The notes: generated by a model from the sequence alone, not told the origin. Numbered from the stretch's first letter, positions 1 through 7,018 are shown. The stretch is DNA of 7,126 bases from an uncultured Clostridia bacterium (GCA_947628335.1 CANQZT010000075.1:1-7126); one strand, 5' to 3'. Made by a program: numbers and translations.

Positions 1-253
1 TTATTTCTTCTATATAAGGACAGTCTTCTACCATTTCATTTGTAATTCCCGTAATGTTTGTAATGTAGTATGGTATTGATTGTTTTGGTTTTATTAATGT
101 CGAAAATGTATCTATTCTTTTATCTCCTTCGTATTTTATAGCACTTACTTCTATTAGTTCATTATTTATTGGCGATAATCCTGTTGTTTCTACATCTATT
201 GCAACAAATATATTTGAATTTAATACTTTATTTTCTTGTTGTAGTGTTGGCAT
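1..253 (-). CDS. DnaQ-like 3'-5' exonuclease (DEDDh family), N-terminal part, runs off the left edge
   Basis: Reading leftward from the ATG at 253-251 gives 84 codons with no stop before the window ends. The protein has a short polar N-terminus, then a beta strand leading into the Exo I motif DVETTGL (about residues 20-26), in which Asp20 and Glu22 are the metal-binding DxE pair. Next comes the strand LIEVSAIKY and, near residues 67-79, the ITGITNEMVEDCP segment typical of DnaQ-type proofreading and RNase T-like exonucleases. The Exo II and Exo III motifs would lie beyond the window. The start is supported by AGGAGA (266-261), seven bases upstream, and by a promoter at 319-291. Because the exonuclease domain begins almost at residue 1, PolC, which carries it internally, is unlikely. 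An epsilon-like subunit, a free-standing exonuclease or a larger exonuclease-helicase fusion remain possible. The family call is firm; the exact role is not. Confidence 0.85.
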   Translation of the reverse strand, partial: MPTLQQENKVLNSNIFVAIDVETTGLSPINNELIEVSAIKYEGDKRIDTFSTLIKPKQSIPYYITNITGITNEMVEDCPYIEEI

Positions 254-290
254 GTATTTTTCTCCTCTTAGTTATTTTTTTAATAGTGTT

Positions 291-319
291 ATTGTATCAT
301 ATTTTTCAAAATTGTTCAA
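291..319 (-). promoter_or_regulatory. Sigma-A-type promoter for the exonuclease gene
   Basis: On the minus strand there is TTGAAC (319-314), a 17-base spacer and TACAAT (296-291). The -10 is preceded by TGA, matching the TGn of an extended -10. Transcription would start near 284, giving a leader of about 30 bases that contains the AGGAGA ribosome site. This is read from the sequence only. Confidence 0.7.
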
Positions 320-394
320 CGAATTTATTTTAAAAATATTACTCTATAAACTAGTCTGTCTATATATTTTTTATATATTTAATCACACTTTTTA

Positions 395-423
395 TTGAAA
401 ATAGCACCTTTTTATTATATAAT
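395..423 (+). promoter_or_regulatory. Sigma-A-type promoter for sua5
   Basis: TTGAAA (395-400) and TATAAT (418-423) are separated by exactly 17 bases, close to the consensus. Transcription would start near 430, leaving a leader of about 48 bases before the sua5 ATG at 478. A 12-base perfect palindrome ATCATATATGAT (432-443) lies at the predicted start point. It could be an operator, but such palindromes are common by chance in DNA this AT-rich. Confidence 0.7.
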
Positions 424-477
424 ATTTCTATATCATATATGATTATGTTACTTACAATAAAAAAGGAATGAAATTGT

Positions 478-1517
478 ATGAAAGCACAATATATTAATTT
501 ACAAAAAAAATATGAAAATTTTGATTTTTCAGAAATTGGTCAAGCTATTCGCTCTCGGAAAATTAGTAGTTTTTCCAACAGAAACAGTCTATGGCATTGG
601 AACTAATGGTCTTAACGAAAATGCTGTAAAAAAGATTTATGAAGCAAAAGGTAGAAACTCAGATAATCCACTTATTTTACACATTTGTGATTATAATATG
701 TTATCAAAAATCACAAAAAACATCTCTTCTGTGGAAAAAAAGATGATTGATACCTTTTTTCCTGGTCCTTTTACACTTATTTTAGATAGAACCGACATTG
801 TACCTAATATTGTAACTGCTGGTCTTGACACTGTTGCTGTAAGAATGCCTAATAATGAAATTGCAAGAAAAATAATTGAAGCATCTGGTGTTCCTATCGC
901 AGCTCCTTCTGCTAATATTTCAGGTAAGCCAAGTGGTACAATTGTAAGTGATATCTTAGATGAACTAGGAAATAAAGTTGACTATATTATTGATGGTGGT
1001 CCATGCAACATTGGTTTAGAATCTACTGTTGTTCGCGTAATAGATGATGTTCCAACTATTCTGCGTCCTGGAAAAATTACGAAGGAAGAAATTTTAAATA
1101 TTGTAAATAAAGTAGCTATTGATAAACATGTATTTGAAAAATGTTCTTCAAATCAAGTTTTATCACCTGGAATGAAATACAAACATTATGCTCCTAACAC
1201 AAAATGTATTTTAATATATAGCAAAGATAATAATAAATTAGTAGAAAAAATAAATGATATAATAAAAGATACTCCGAACTCATTAGTCATTTCAACTCGG
1301 TAATAATGTTAGTAAATATAATGCTAAATATATACTTGATGTAGGTGCTAAAGATAATTTAGATGAAATTTCACAAAATATATTCACTACTCTTAGAAAA
1401 GTAGATTCATATCATGTTGATCTAGTTTTAATTGAAGGAGTTTCAAAAGAAGGGTTGGGTCTTGCTATTATGAATAGATTAATTAGAGCATGTGAATATA
1501 ATTATATCGAATTATAA
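478..1517 (+). CDS. sua5: Threonylcarbamoyl-AMP synthase Sua5/YwlC/TsaC, coding sequence interrupted by two +1 shifts at CGG
   Basis: Sua5 makes threonylcarbamoyl-AMP from threonine, bicarbonate and ATP, the first step of t6A37 formation in ANN-decoding tRNAs. The gene runs in three frames: 478-555, 557-1297 and 1299-1517. Skipping one C at 556 and one at 1298 gives 345 aa, essentially the length of full Sua5 proteins such as B. subtilis YwlC. The YrdC-like domain covers about residues 20-210, with FPTETVYG (32-39), the KxR motif K57/R59, PGPFTLIL (95-102), the SxN motif S144/N146 and GLESTVV (179-185). The SPGMKYKHYAP linker is at 229-239, followed by the Sua5 C-terminal domain ending in GLGLAIMNRL. 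The ATG at 478 has AAGGA ten bases upstream. An ATG at 512 opens the long middle frame but would lose the real N-terminus, including the AIRS-GKLVVFP junction. Everything else in the gene is intact, so simple decay is unlikely. The stop overlaps the ribosome site of the next gene, which suggests co-transcription. Confidence 0.9.
553..559 (+). other. +1 frameshift site A in sua5 (TCT CGG A)
   Basis: In the frame set by the ATG at 478 the codons are CGC TCT CGG AAA, and that frame reaches TAA at 604-606. Omitting the C at 556 gives TCT GGA AAA TTA, encoding S26-G27-K-L, and continues into the FPTETVYG core. The family expects Gly-Lys-Leu directly after the helix ending AIRS, with no residue corresponding to CGG. 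No Shine-Dalgarno-like stimulator is seen just upstream. Confidence 0.9.
1295..1303 (+). other. +1 frameshift site B in sua5 (ACT CGG TAA)
   Basis: The middle sua5 frame reads TCA ACT CGG TAA and stops directly after CGG. Omitting the C at 1298 gives ACT GGT AAT, encoding T273-G274-N. It then continues 71 more codons through the Sua5 C-terminal domain to TAA at 1515-1517. A stop immediately after the hungry codon would make non-shifted translation end here, leaving a 273-274-residue protein that contains a full YrdC domain. Confidence 0.9.
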
Positions 1518-1528
1518 GGAGACTAGTT

Positions 1529-2101
1529 ATGAAAAATATTCAATTCATTAATAAAAAACATTTACTAATCGCATTAGTGACTTTAATAATAATAATTTTA
1601 ATAATAGTTTTTTTTATTAAAAAACCATACAAGAAAAACTCTGAAAACACAAGCTATTCTACTGTAACATCAACTGACAAAAAAGTTAGCCTTTCTATTC
1701 CAAATACAATTTCTTATAAAATTAATGATGATGAAAATAATGATTATATTTTGGATTTATCTTCTCAAGAAGATGATATGTATGTATATGTTTCTTCTAT
1801 AAAAAAATTACATGAAATAGATTTTTCATCTATAGTAAACGATGATAGACAAAGCTATATGCAAAATAAGCAAAATATTCGTGAAGATTCTGGAATTTAT
1901 GAAGGTACAATAAATAATACTAAATCTTTAGAATATCATTTTGTATATTTCGATGAAAATTTAAGTAAAGATTTTTATTGCAATGTAGTTTGGATTGAAA
2001 CTTCCGATAATATTTATGTATTTAATTTTGAAGTTGCAAACGATAATATGAATATGTATGGAGATATCTTTTCAAATATGAAAAATGGGATTTCATTTTA
2101 A
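1529..2101 (+). CDS. Membrane-anchored protein of unknown function
   Basis: I do not recognise this family. The 190-residue protein has one strongly hydrophobic segment at about residues 11-30 (Leu, Ile, Val and Phe only in its second half). It is flanked by Lys pairs (K9-K10 and KKPYKK at 31-36), so topology by charge is ambiguous. No lipobox Cys follows, and the segment looks like an uncleaved anchor rather than a cleaved signal peptide. Residues 37-50 are a Ser/Thr/Asn-rich linker. The remaining part, about 140 residues, is acidic, with alternating hydrophobic residues suggesting a beta-rich, probably extracytoplasmic domain. The start is supported by AAGGAGA (1516-1522), seven bases before the ATG. 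It lies 11 bases after the sua5 stop, so it is probably in the same operon. No CGG codon occurs in it and the frame is intact. Its end overlaps the convergent metallopeptidase gene by nine bases. Confidence 0.75.
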   Translation: MKNIQFINKKHLLIALVTLIIIILIIVFFIKKPYKKNSENTSYSTVTSTDKKVSLSIPNTISYKINDDENNDYILDLSSQEDDMYVYVSSIKKLHEIDFSSIVNDDRQSYMQNKQNIREDSGIYEGTINNTKSLEYHFVYFDENLSKDFYCNVVWIETSDNIYVFNFEVANDNMNMYGDIFSNMKNGISF

Positions 2102-2110
2102 TCCTTTTTT
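2087..2110 (+). terminator. Possible weak intrinsic terminator for the sua5 operon
   Basis: GGATT (2088-2092) pairs with AATCC (2100-2104) around a seven-base loop, and six T residues follow (2105-2110). The stem is only five pairs plus a possible G-T, so it is weak. It spans the stop codon at 2099-2101 and lies over the 3' end of the opposing gene. It may be no more than a coincidence of the coding sequence. Confidence 0.35.
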
Positions 2111-2620
2111 AACTTCCTTATAGTTTGGCATATATAATTCAACTAGTTTCCAAAACTTATTAGAATGATTCATATATTTTATGTGACATAGTTCATGCAA
2201 AATTACATACTGTATACATTGTTCTGGATATTTTATTAGCTTTTTATTTATTGTAATGTTTTTATTTGTTGAACATGTTCCCCATGCATATTTTATTTCT
2301 CTTATTCGTATTTTGTTTGGGCGTAAGTTCGTCTTTTTTATTAGTTCATTTGATAAATTCGTAACTATTTTTATAAATTCTTCCTCTGTATATAAATCTT
2401 CAATATTTTCTTTTCTAATACTTTTTTCAAGTGATTTTATAATCCATTTTGCTTTTTTATAAATTAGCTCTTCTATTTTTTCTTCTGTAATATTTTTTGG
2501 TGCACTTATTACTACTTTTCCAGCATTAATACTAATATATATGTTTTTTATTTTCTTTCTTACTACTTCATATTCGATTACTTTATTATTATATTGAATA
2601 TATTTCATTTTTTCCCTCAT
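2093..2620 (-). CDS. YgjP-like (DUF45 family) zinc metallopeptidase
   Basis: Residues 141-152 carry LHELCHIKYMNH. H142-E143-x-x-H146 is the HExxH zinc site and H152 matches the downstream His of the YgjP/WLM-like group. The segment WGTCS (113-117) corresponds to the WGSCS signature that precedes the active site in this family. The N-terminal half (about 6-65) has the usual beta strands followed by a helix (ITEEKIEELIYKKAKWI). At 175 residues it is somewhat shorter than typical members of about 230, mainly in the middle linker. The protein is predicted to be cytoplasmic; its substrate is unknown and the family is poorly characterised. Two starts are possible: ATG at 2620, or ATG at 2608 with AGGG five bases upstream. 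The second matches the usual family start better. The gene lies 79 bases behind carB on the same strand, so it may receive read-through from carAB. It ends in TGA, and its Arg codons include CGA and CGC but no CGG. Confidence 0.85.
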   Translation of the reverse strand: MREKMKYIQYNNKVIEYEVVRKKIKNIYISINAGKVVISAPKNITEEKIEELIYKKAKWIIKSLEKSIRKENIEDLYTEEEFIKIVTNLSNELIKKTNLRPNKIRIREIKYAWGTCSTNKNITINKKLIKYPEQCIQYVILHELCHIKYMNHSNKFWKLVELYMPNYKEVKKGLK

Positions 2621-2664
2621 TTATATGGTCCCTACCCTGAAACCTTGTTATTTTATAATAATCG

Positions 2665-2691
2665 TTCCCCCACTATATATATGTGGGGGAA
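2665..2691. terminator. GC-rich hairpin after carB, possible bidirectional terminator
   Basis: TTCCCCCAC (2665-2673) and GTGGGGGAA (2683-2691) form a perfect nine-pair stem around a nine-base TATATATAT loop. It lies nine bases after the carB stop. On the plus strand it is followed after four bases by six T residues (2696-2701). On the minus strand, the direction of carB, the tail is only AT-rich without a clean U-run. It may therefore stop plus-strand transcripts better than carB messages, and some read-through into the metallopeptidase gene is plausible. Confidence 0.65.
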
Positions 2692-2699
2692 GTAATTTT

Positions 2700-5600
2700 T
2701 TATATTGTTCCGATATCAATTGGTATCAAATCGTCTTCTGTAGTTCCTTTTTCTAGTGCTTCGTATAGTGCAGAAACAGTGTCCAATGCTGTAAAACATG
2801 GTATTTTAGTTTCTACTGCAAGCCTTCTAATTTTAAAACCATCTCTTGATTCATTTTTTCCCTTAGTTGGAGTATTTATTATAAAACTTAATTTTTCTGA
2901 TTGAATTAATTCTGGTATACTGTTTTCTCCTTCCCAAATTTTTTGTACTGCTTCTGCTTCTACTCCATTTTCATTTAAAAATTGAGCTGTTCCTGATGTT
3001 GCATAAATATGAAATCCCAAATTATCTAGTTTTTGCGCTATTGGCAACATTTCAATTTTGTCCTTATCACGCACTGTTATTAACACATTTCCCTTGTATG
3101 GAATATTTACTCCACTTGCTATAAATGCTTTTAAAATCGCTTCTGAAAATACTTTAGATACCCCTAATACCTCTCCTGTTGATTTCATTTCTGGGCCTAA
3201 ACTTGTATCTGCATTTTTTATTTTTTCAAATGAAAATATAGGCATTTTTACAGCTATATAATCACTCTTTTTATAAATTCCTGTTCCATATTCCATATCT
3301 TTTAATTTTTCTCCTAATATTACTCTTGTTGCAATATCAATTACTGGCAAATTAGTTACTTTACTAATATATGGTACTGTCCTACTTGAACGTGGATTTA
3401 CTTCAATTATATATACATTTCCCCTATTTATAATGAATTGAATATTTAATACACCTATTACATTCAATTCTTTTGCGATCTTCTTAGTATATTCTATAAT
3501 GGTTTTCTGATTTTCAATATTTATGTGCTGAGTTGGATATACAGAAATACTATCTCCTGAATGTATACCTGCTCTTTCTAAATGCTCCATAATTCCAGGA
3601 ATTAAAATATCTTCTCCATCAAATATTGCATCTACCTCTACTTCTTTTCCTAGCATGTATTTATCTACTAATATTGGATGCTCTTGTGCTATTTTATTAA
3701 TTTCTGAAATAAATTCTTTTACTTCATCATCATCATAAGCAATTGCCATACCTTGACCGCCTAGCACATAGGAAGGTCTAACAAGTACAGGATACTTTAG
3801 TTCATTCGCAACTTTTATTGCTTCTTCAGCTGTAAACACTGTTCCTCCTTTTGGGCGAGGTATACCACATTTTTCAAGTGCTTCATCAAATAATTCTCTA
3901 TCTTCTGCTCTATCCATGTCTTCTTCGGCTGTTCCAAGTATTCTTACTCCCATCTGTTTTAAAGCTTTTGTTAATTTAATTGCTGTTTGACCTCCAAATT
4001 GAACTATTGCACCATATGGTTTTTCTATTTCTACAATATTTTCAACGTCTTCTGGAGTTAGTGGTTCAAAATATAATTTATCTGCTATATCAAAGTCTGT
4101 ACTTACAGTTTCTGGATTGTTGTTTACAATTATTGTTTCATACCCTTTTTGTTTTAATGCCCATACACAATGAACACTACAATAATCAAACTCTATTCCT
4201 TGACCAATTCTAATTGGGCCGAGAACCTAAAACAATTATTTTTTTCTTTTCTGAATTTTCTATTGTTTCATTTTCTTCATCATAACTTGAATAATAGTAT
4301 GGTGTACTTGCATCAAATTCTGCAGCACATGTATCTACCATCTTAAAAGTTGCACATATGTTATTTTCTTTACGAATATCTTTAATTTCTTTTTCTTGTT
4401 TTCCACATAATCTTGCAATTACTTTATCTGTATACCCCATTTTCTTAGCAATTGTTAATAACTCTTTATCTAATTTTTCATTTTTTAAACTTTTTTCTAC
4501 TCTTACAAGTCTATCTATTTTATTTATAAAAAATTTATCTATAGTTGTGATTTCATGAATTGTATCTATTGTAATTCCTCTTCTTAAAGCTTCAGCAATT
4601 ACAAAAATTCTTTCATTATCTACTCTTTCTAAATCTTTTATTATTTTTTCATCTGATAAACTTTGTAATTTGGGTAATATTAAGCAATCTACATTTTCTT
4701 CTAAAGAGCGAATTGCTTTCATAAGTGCTTGCTCTATTGAAGGTGCAATTGCCATTACTTCTCCTGTTGCTTTCATTTGTGTACCTAATTCCCTTGATGC
4801 CGTTAAAAACTTATTAAATGGCCATTTAGGTATTTTTACAATTACATAGTCCAACACTGGTTCGAAACATGCATAAGTTTTTTTAGTTACTTCATTTTTT
4901 ATTTCATCTAGTGTATATCCAATTGCTATTTTTGCTGATACTTTCGCTATTGGATATCCTGTTGCCTTTGATGCAAGTGCAGAAGAACGACTAACTCTTG
5001 GATTTACTTCAATAACTGCATATTCGAAACTATTTGGATTTAACGCAAATTGCACATTACATCCACCTTCTATTTTTAGGGCTGATATTATTTTTATAGC
5101 AGAGGTTCTTAGCATTTGATATTCTTTATCTGCTAAAGTTTGAGATGGTGCAACTACTATACTATCTCCAGTATGAACACCAACCGGGTCAATATTTTCC
5201 ATATTACAAATAGTAATGCAACTTCCGTTTTTATCTCTCATAACTTCGTATTCTATCTCTTTCCATCCTGATATACATTTTTCTATTAATACTTGATGTA
5301 CTCTTGATAGATGAAGGCCACTTTTTGCAATTTCTTCTAATTCTTCCATTGTATATGCAATTCCTCCACCTGTTCCACCAAGTGTATATGCAGGTCTTAC
5401 TATAACTGGTAGACCTATTTTTCTTGCAAAATTTTCTGCATCTTCATATGTATTTACAACCTTACTTGCAATACAAGGTTCTCCTATTTCTTCCATTGTA
5501 TCTTTAAAAGCCTGTCTATCTTCTGCTTTTTTTATTCCTTCAGGACTTGTTCCAAGTAGTCTTATACCTCTTGATTCTAAAAATCCATCTTCATATAGTT

Positions 5601-5902
5601 CCATAGCAATATTTAGACCTGTCTGTCCTCCTAGATTTGGAAGAATACTATCTGGTTTTTCTATATCTAAAATTTTTTCAACTGTCTTTTTAGTTATTGG
5701 TTCAATATATATTTTATCTGCCATGTCTTTATCTGTCATTATAGTGGCTGGATTTGAATTTACAAGTACAACCTCTATTCCTTCTTTTTTTAGTTCACGA
5801 CAAGCCTGTGTTCCTGCGTAATCAAATTCTGCTGCTTGCCCTATTATGATTGGGCCGTGAACCTATTACTAATACCTTTTTTATATCTTTATTTTTTGGC
5901 AT
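2700..5902 (-). CDS. carB: Carbamoyl-phosphate synthase large subunit, coding sequence interrupted by two +1 shifts at CGG
   Basis: CarB uses ammonia from CarA, bicarbonate and two ATP to make carbamoyl phosphate for UMP and arginine synthesis. The gene runs in three frames: 5902-5858, 5856-4222 and 4220-2700. Skipping one C at 5857 and one at 4221 gives 1066 aa, the normal family length. The first ATP-grasp half has GSGP (14-17), GGQTGLN (91-97), [13 protein letters not shown] (168-180) and EVNPRVSR (298-305). The second half has GSGP (559-562), [11 protein letters not shown] (707-717) and EVNPRSSR (833-840). The MGS-like allosteric domain begins near 939, with ATSGT at 967-971. All expected motifs are present and no other damage is seen. 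The ATG at 5902-5900 has AGGAG eight bases upstream and lies 20 bases after the carA stop. The ATGs at 5739 and 3953 only open frame fragments and are not real starts. The shifts fall at equivalent positions in the two duplicated halves. Confidence 0.93.
4218..4224 (-). other. +1 frameshift site C in carB (TCT CGG C)
   Basis: Upstream of this point the frame encodes KKIIVLGS and then reads CGG CCC AAT TAG, stopping at 4212-4210. Omitting the C at 4221 gives GGT TCT GGC CCA ATT AGA, encoding G559-S560-G561-P-I-R. This is the exact nucleotide-binding-loop motif expected at the start of the second ATP-grasp half. It continues without a break to the stop at 2702-2700. Confidence 0.93.
5854..5860 (-). 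other. +1 frameshift site D in carB (TCA CGG C)
   Basis: The carB start frame encodes [15 protein letters not shown] and then reads CGG CCC AAT and onward to TGA at 5824-5822, a 26-residue dead-end product. Omitting the C at 5857 gives GGT TCA GGC CCA ATC, encoding G14-S15-G16-P17-I, and enters the frame of the first ATP-grasp half. Without the shift almost no CarB would be made. Confidence 0.93.
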
Positions 5903-5910
5903 TTTTCTAT

Positions 5911-5915
5911 CTCCT
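5911..5915 (-). promoter_or_regulatory. Ribosome binding site of carB
   Basis: AGGAG on the minus strand lies eight bases before the ATG at 5902. It decides the start of carB, because the correct N-terminus lies in a short 26-codon frame that automated gene calling would pass over. Confidence 0.8.
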
Positions 5916-5922
5916 ATCTTAT

Positions 5923-6987
5923 TTATTTTCTTACTATTTTTAGAAATTCATCAAATATATAACTTGAATCTTCTGGGCCTGGACATGCTTCTGGATGATA
6001 TTGTACAGTTATTATATTCTTTCCTTTATAACTTAGACCTTCAACTGTTCCATCATTAATATTTATATGCGAAACTTCTGCAATGTTTGGGTTAATGCTA
6101 TTTTCGTCAATTGCATAACCGTGATTTTGAGCTGTTATACATACTTTACCAGTCTTTAAATCTTTTACTGGATGATTTGGTCCACGATGACCATATTTTA
6201 ATTTATATGTTTTTGCTCCTGTTGCAAGCCCCATTAATTGATGACCTAAACATATTCCAAGTATAGGTACATTACTTTCATATAGTTTTTCAATATTTTT
6301 GATTGCAATTTTACAATCTTCTGGATTTCCCGGTCCATTTGAAAGAACAATTCCTTGAAATTTATCCGATAAGAGTTTAGAATAATCTGTGTCCTGTGGA
6401 AATACAGTAATTTCACAGTCTCTATTTAATAAAGAATTAATAATATTTTGTTTTGCACCAAAATCAAGTAATGCAATTTTTGTTTTGCCACTACCACAGG
6501 TGTAAATTTCTTTTGAACTAACTTTTTCTACTAAATTTGAAATTTCATAATTTTTAATTTCCTCTATAATTTTGTCTACACAAGAGATATCATTTGTAAG
6601 TTTTCCTTTCATAGTTCCTGACTGCCTTAACATTTTTGTAAGTTTTCTAGTATTTATTCCCTGTAAGCCTGGTATTTCGTATTCTTCTAAAAATTTTAAA
6701 ATATGCATTTTGCTTCTAAAATTACTTTCCATTTCTGCAATTTCATGAACAAATACTGCCTCTACCCATGGTTTTCTTGATTCTGCATCTTCTTTTGTTA
6801 ATCCATAATTACCAATTAATGGATATGTCATAACTACACCTTGTGAAGCATAAGATGGATCTGTAAAAATTTCTAAATAGCCTGTCATAGATGTATTAAA
6901 TACTACTTCACATATAACATCAACATTCGCTCCTATTCTTTCTCCTTCGAAAATGCTACCATTTTCTAAAACTAAATAGCCCTTCAT
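5923..6987 (-). CDS. carA: Carbamoyl-phosphate synthase small subunit (glutaminase)
   Basis: CarA hydrolyses glutamine and passes ammonia through a tunnel to CarB. From the ATG at 6987-6985 the protein has 354 residues, close to the usual 355-380. The N-terminal CPSase_sm domain starts MKGYLVLENGSIFEG and includes TGYLEIFTDPSYASQG (35-50) and GINTRKLTKMLR (110-121). The class I glutamine amidotransferase domain has NGPGNP (217-222), the nucleophile Cys246 in GICLGHQ, and His331/Glu333 in QYHPEA. All three catalytic residues are present. A longer frame opens upstream at 7059. The ATG at 6987 is preferred because AGGGAGG ends six bases before it and because the family begins here. carA lies 20 bases ahead of carB as the first gene of the operon. 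It has no in-frame CGG and no frameshift. It does contain CAC GGT (6123-6118), an out-of-frame CGG that is read normally. Confidence 0.96.
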   Translation of the reverse strand: MKGYLVLENGSIFEGERIGANVDVICEVVFNTSMTGYLEIFTDPSYASQGVVMTYPLIGNYGLTKEDAESRKPWVEAVFVHEIAEMESNFRSKMHILKFLEEYEIPGLQGINTRKLTKMLRQSGTMKGKLTNDISCVDKIIEEIKNYEISNLVEKVSSKEIYTCGSGKTKIALLDFGAKQNIINSLLNRDCEITVFPQDTDYSKLLSDKFQGIVLSNGPGNPEDCKIAIKNIEKLYESNVPILGICLGHQLMGLATGAKTYKLKYGHRGPNHPVKDLKTGKVCITAQNHGYAIDENSINPNIAEVSHININDGTVEGLSYKGKNIITVQYHPEACPGPEDSSYIFDEFLKIVRK

Positions 6988-6992
6988 GATAA

Positions 6993-6999
6993 CCTCCCT
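6993..6999 (-). promoter_or_regulatory. Ribosome binding site that fixes the carA start
   Basis: AGGGAGG on the minus strand ends five bases before the ATG at 6987-6985. It rules out the upstream in-frame ATG at 7059, which sits inside an AT-rich hairpin and has no comparable site. Confidence 0.85.
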
Positions 7000-7018
7000 T
7001 ATTTTTTTCCTAAACTCT

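Noticed and set aside
361..443. TA-rich direct repeats and the palindrome at 432-443 as a mobile-element end or attachment site
   Set aside because: They are short, low-complexity and expected at this base composition. There is no transposase, integrase or target duplication in the window.
556..558. CGG reassigned to another amino acid such as Trp or Gln
   Set aside because: Reading CGG as any amino acid leaves the wrong frame and a stop within 1-17 codons. The aligned families have no residue at these positions, so a frame change is needed rather than a new meaning.
512..1303. A self-contained 263-residue Sua5/TsaC protein starting at ATG 512
   Set aside because: The first residues do not fit the family. 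The frame from 478, with a ribosome site, supplies the expected helix ending AIRS-GKLVVFP once one C is skipped, and the C-terminal domain follows after a second identical skip.
478..1517. sua5 as an ordinary decayed pseudogene
   Set aside because: There are no stops, deletions or lost catalytic residues apart from the two C insertions, and both have the same form as those in carB. Decay would not be this uniform, though it cannot be formally excluded.
2700..5739. Two separate CarB-like genes (starts at 5739 and 3953), as in split archaeal-type CarB
   Set aside because: The sequence between and before the pieces encodes conserved CarB residues without a gap in the +1 frame, including both GSGP loops. 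No ribosome site fits the internal ATGs, and the joined length is exactly that of a single CarB.
5850..6059. Plus-strand ORFs of 66-77 codons opposite carA, carB and the metallopeptidase gene
   Set aside because: They are Leu/Phe/Ile-rich shadows of the AT-rich minus-strand genes, with no convincing ribosome sites or recognisable domains.
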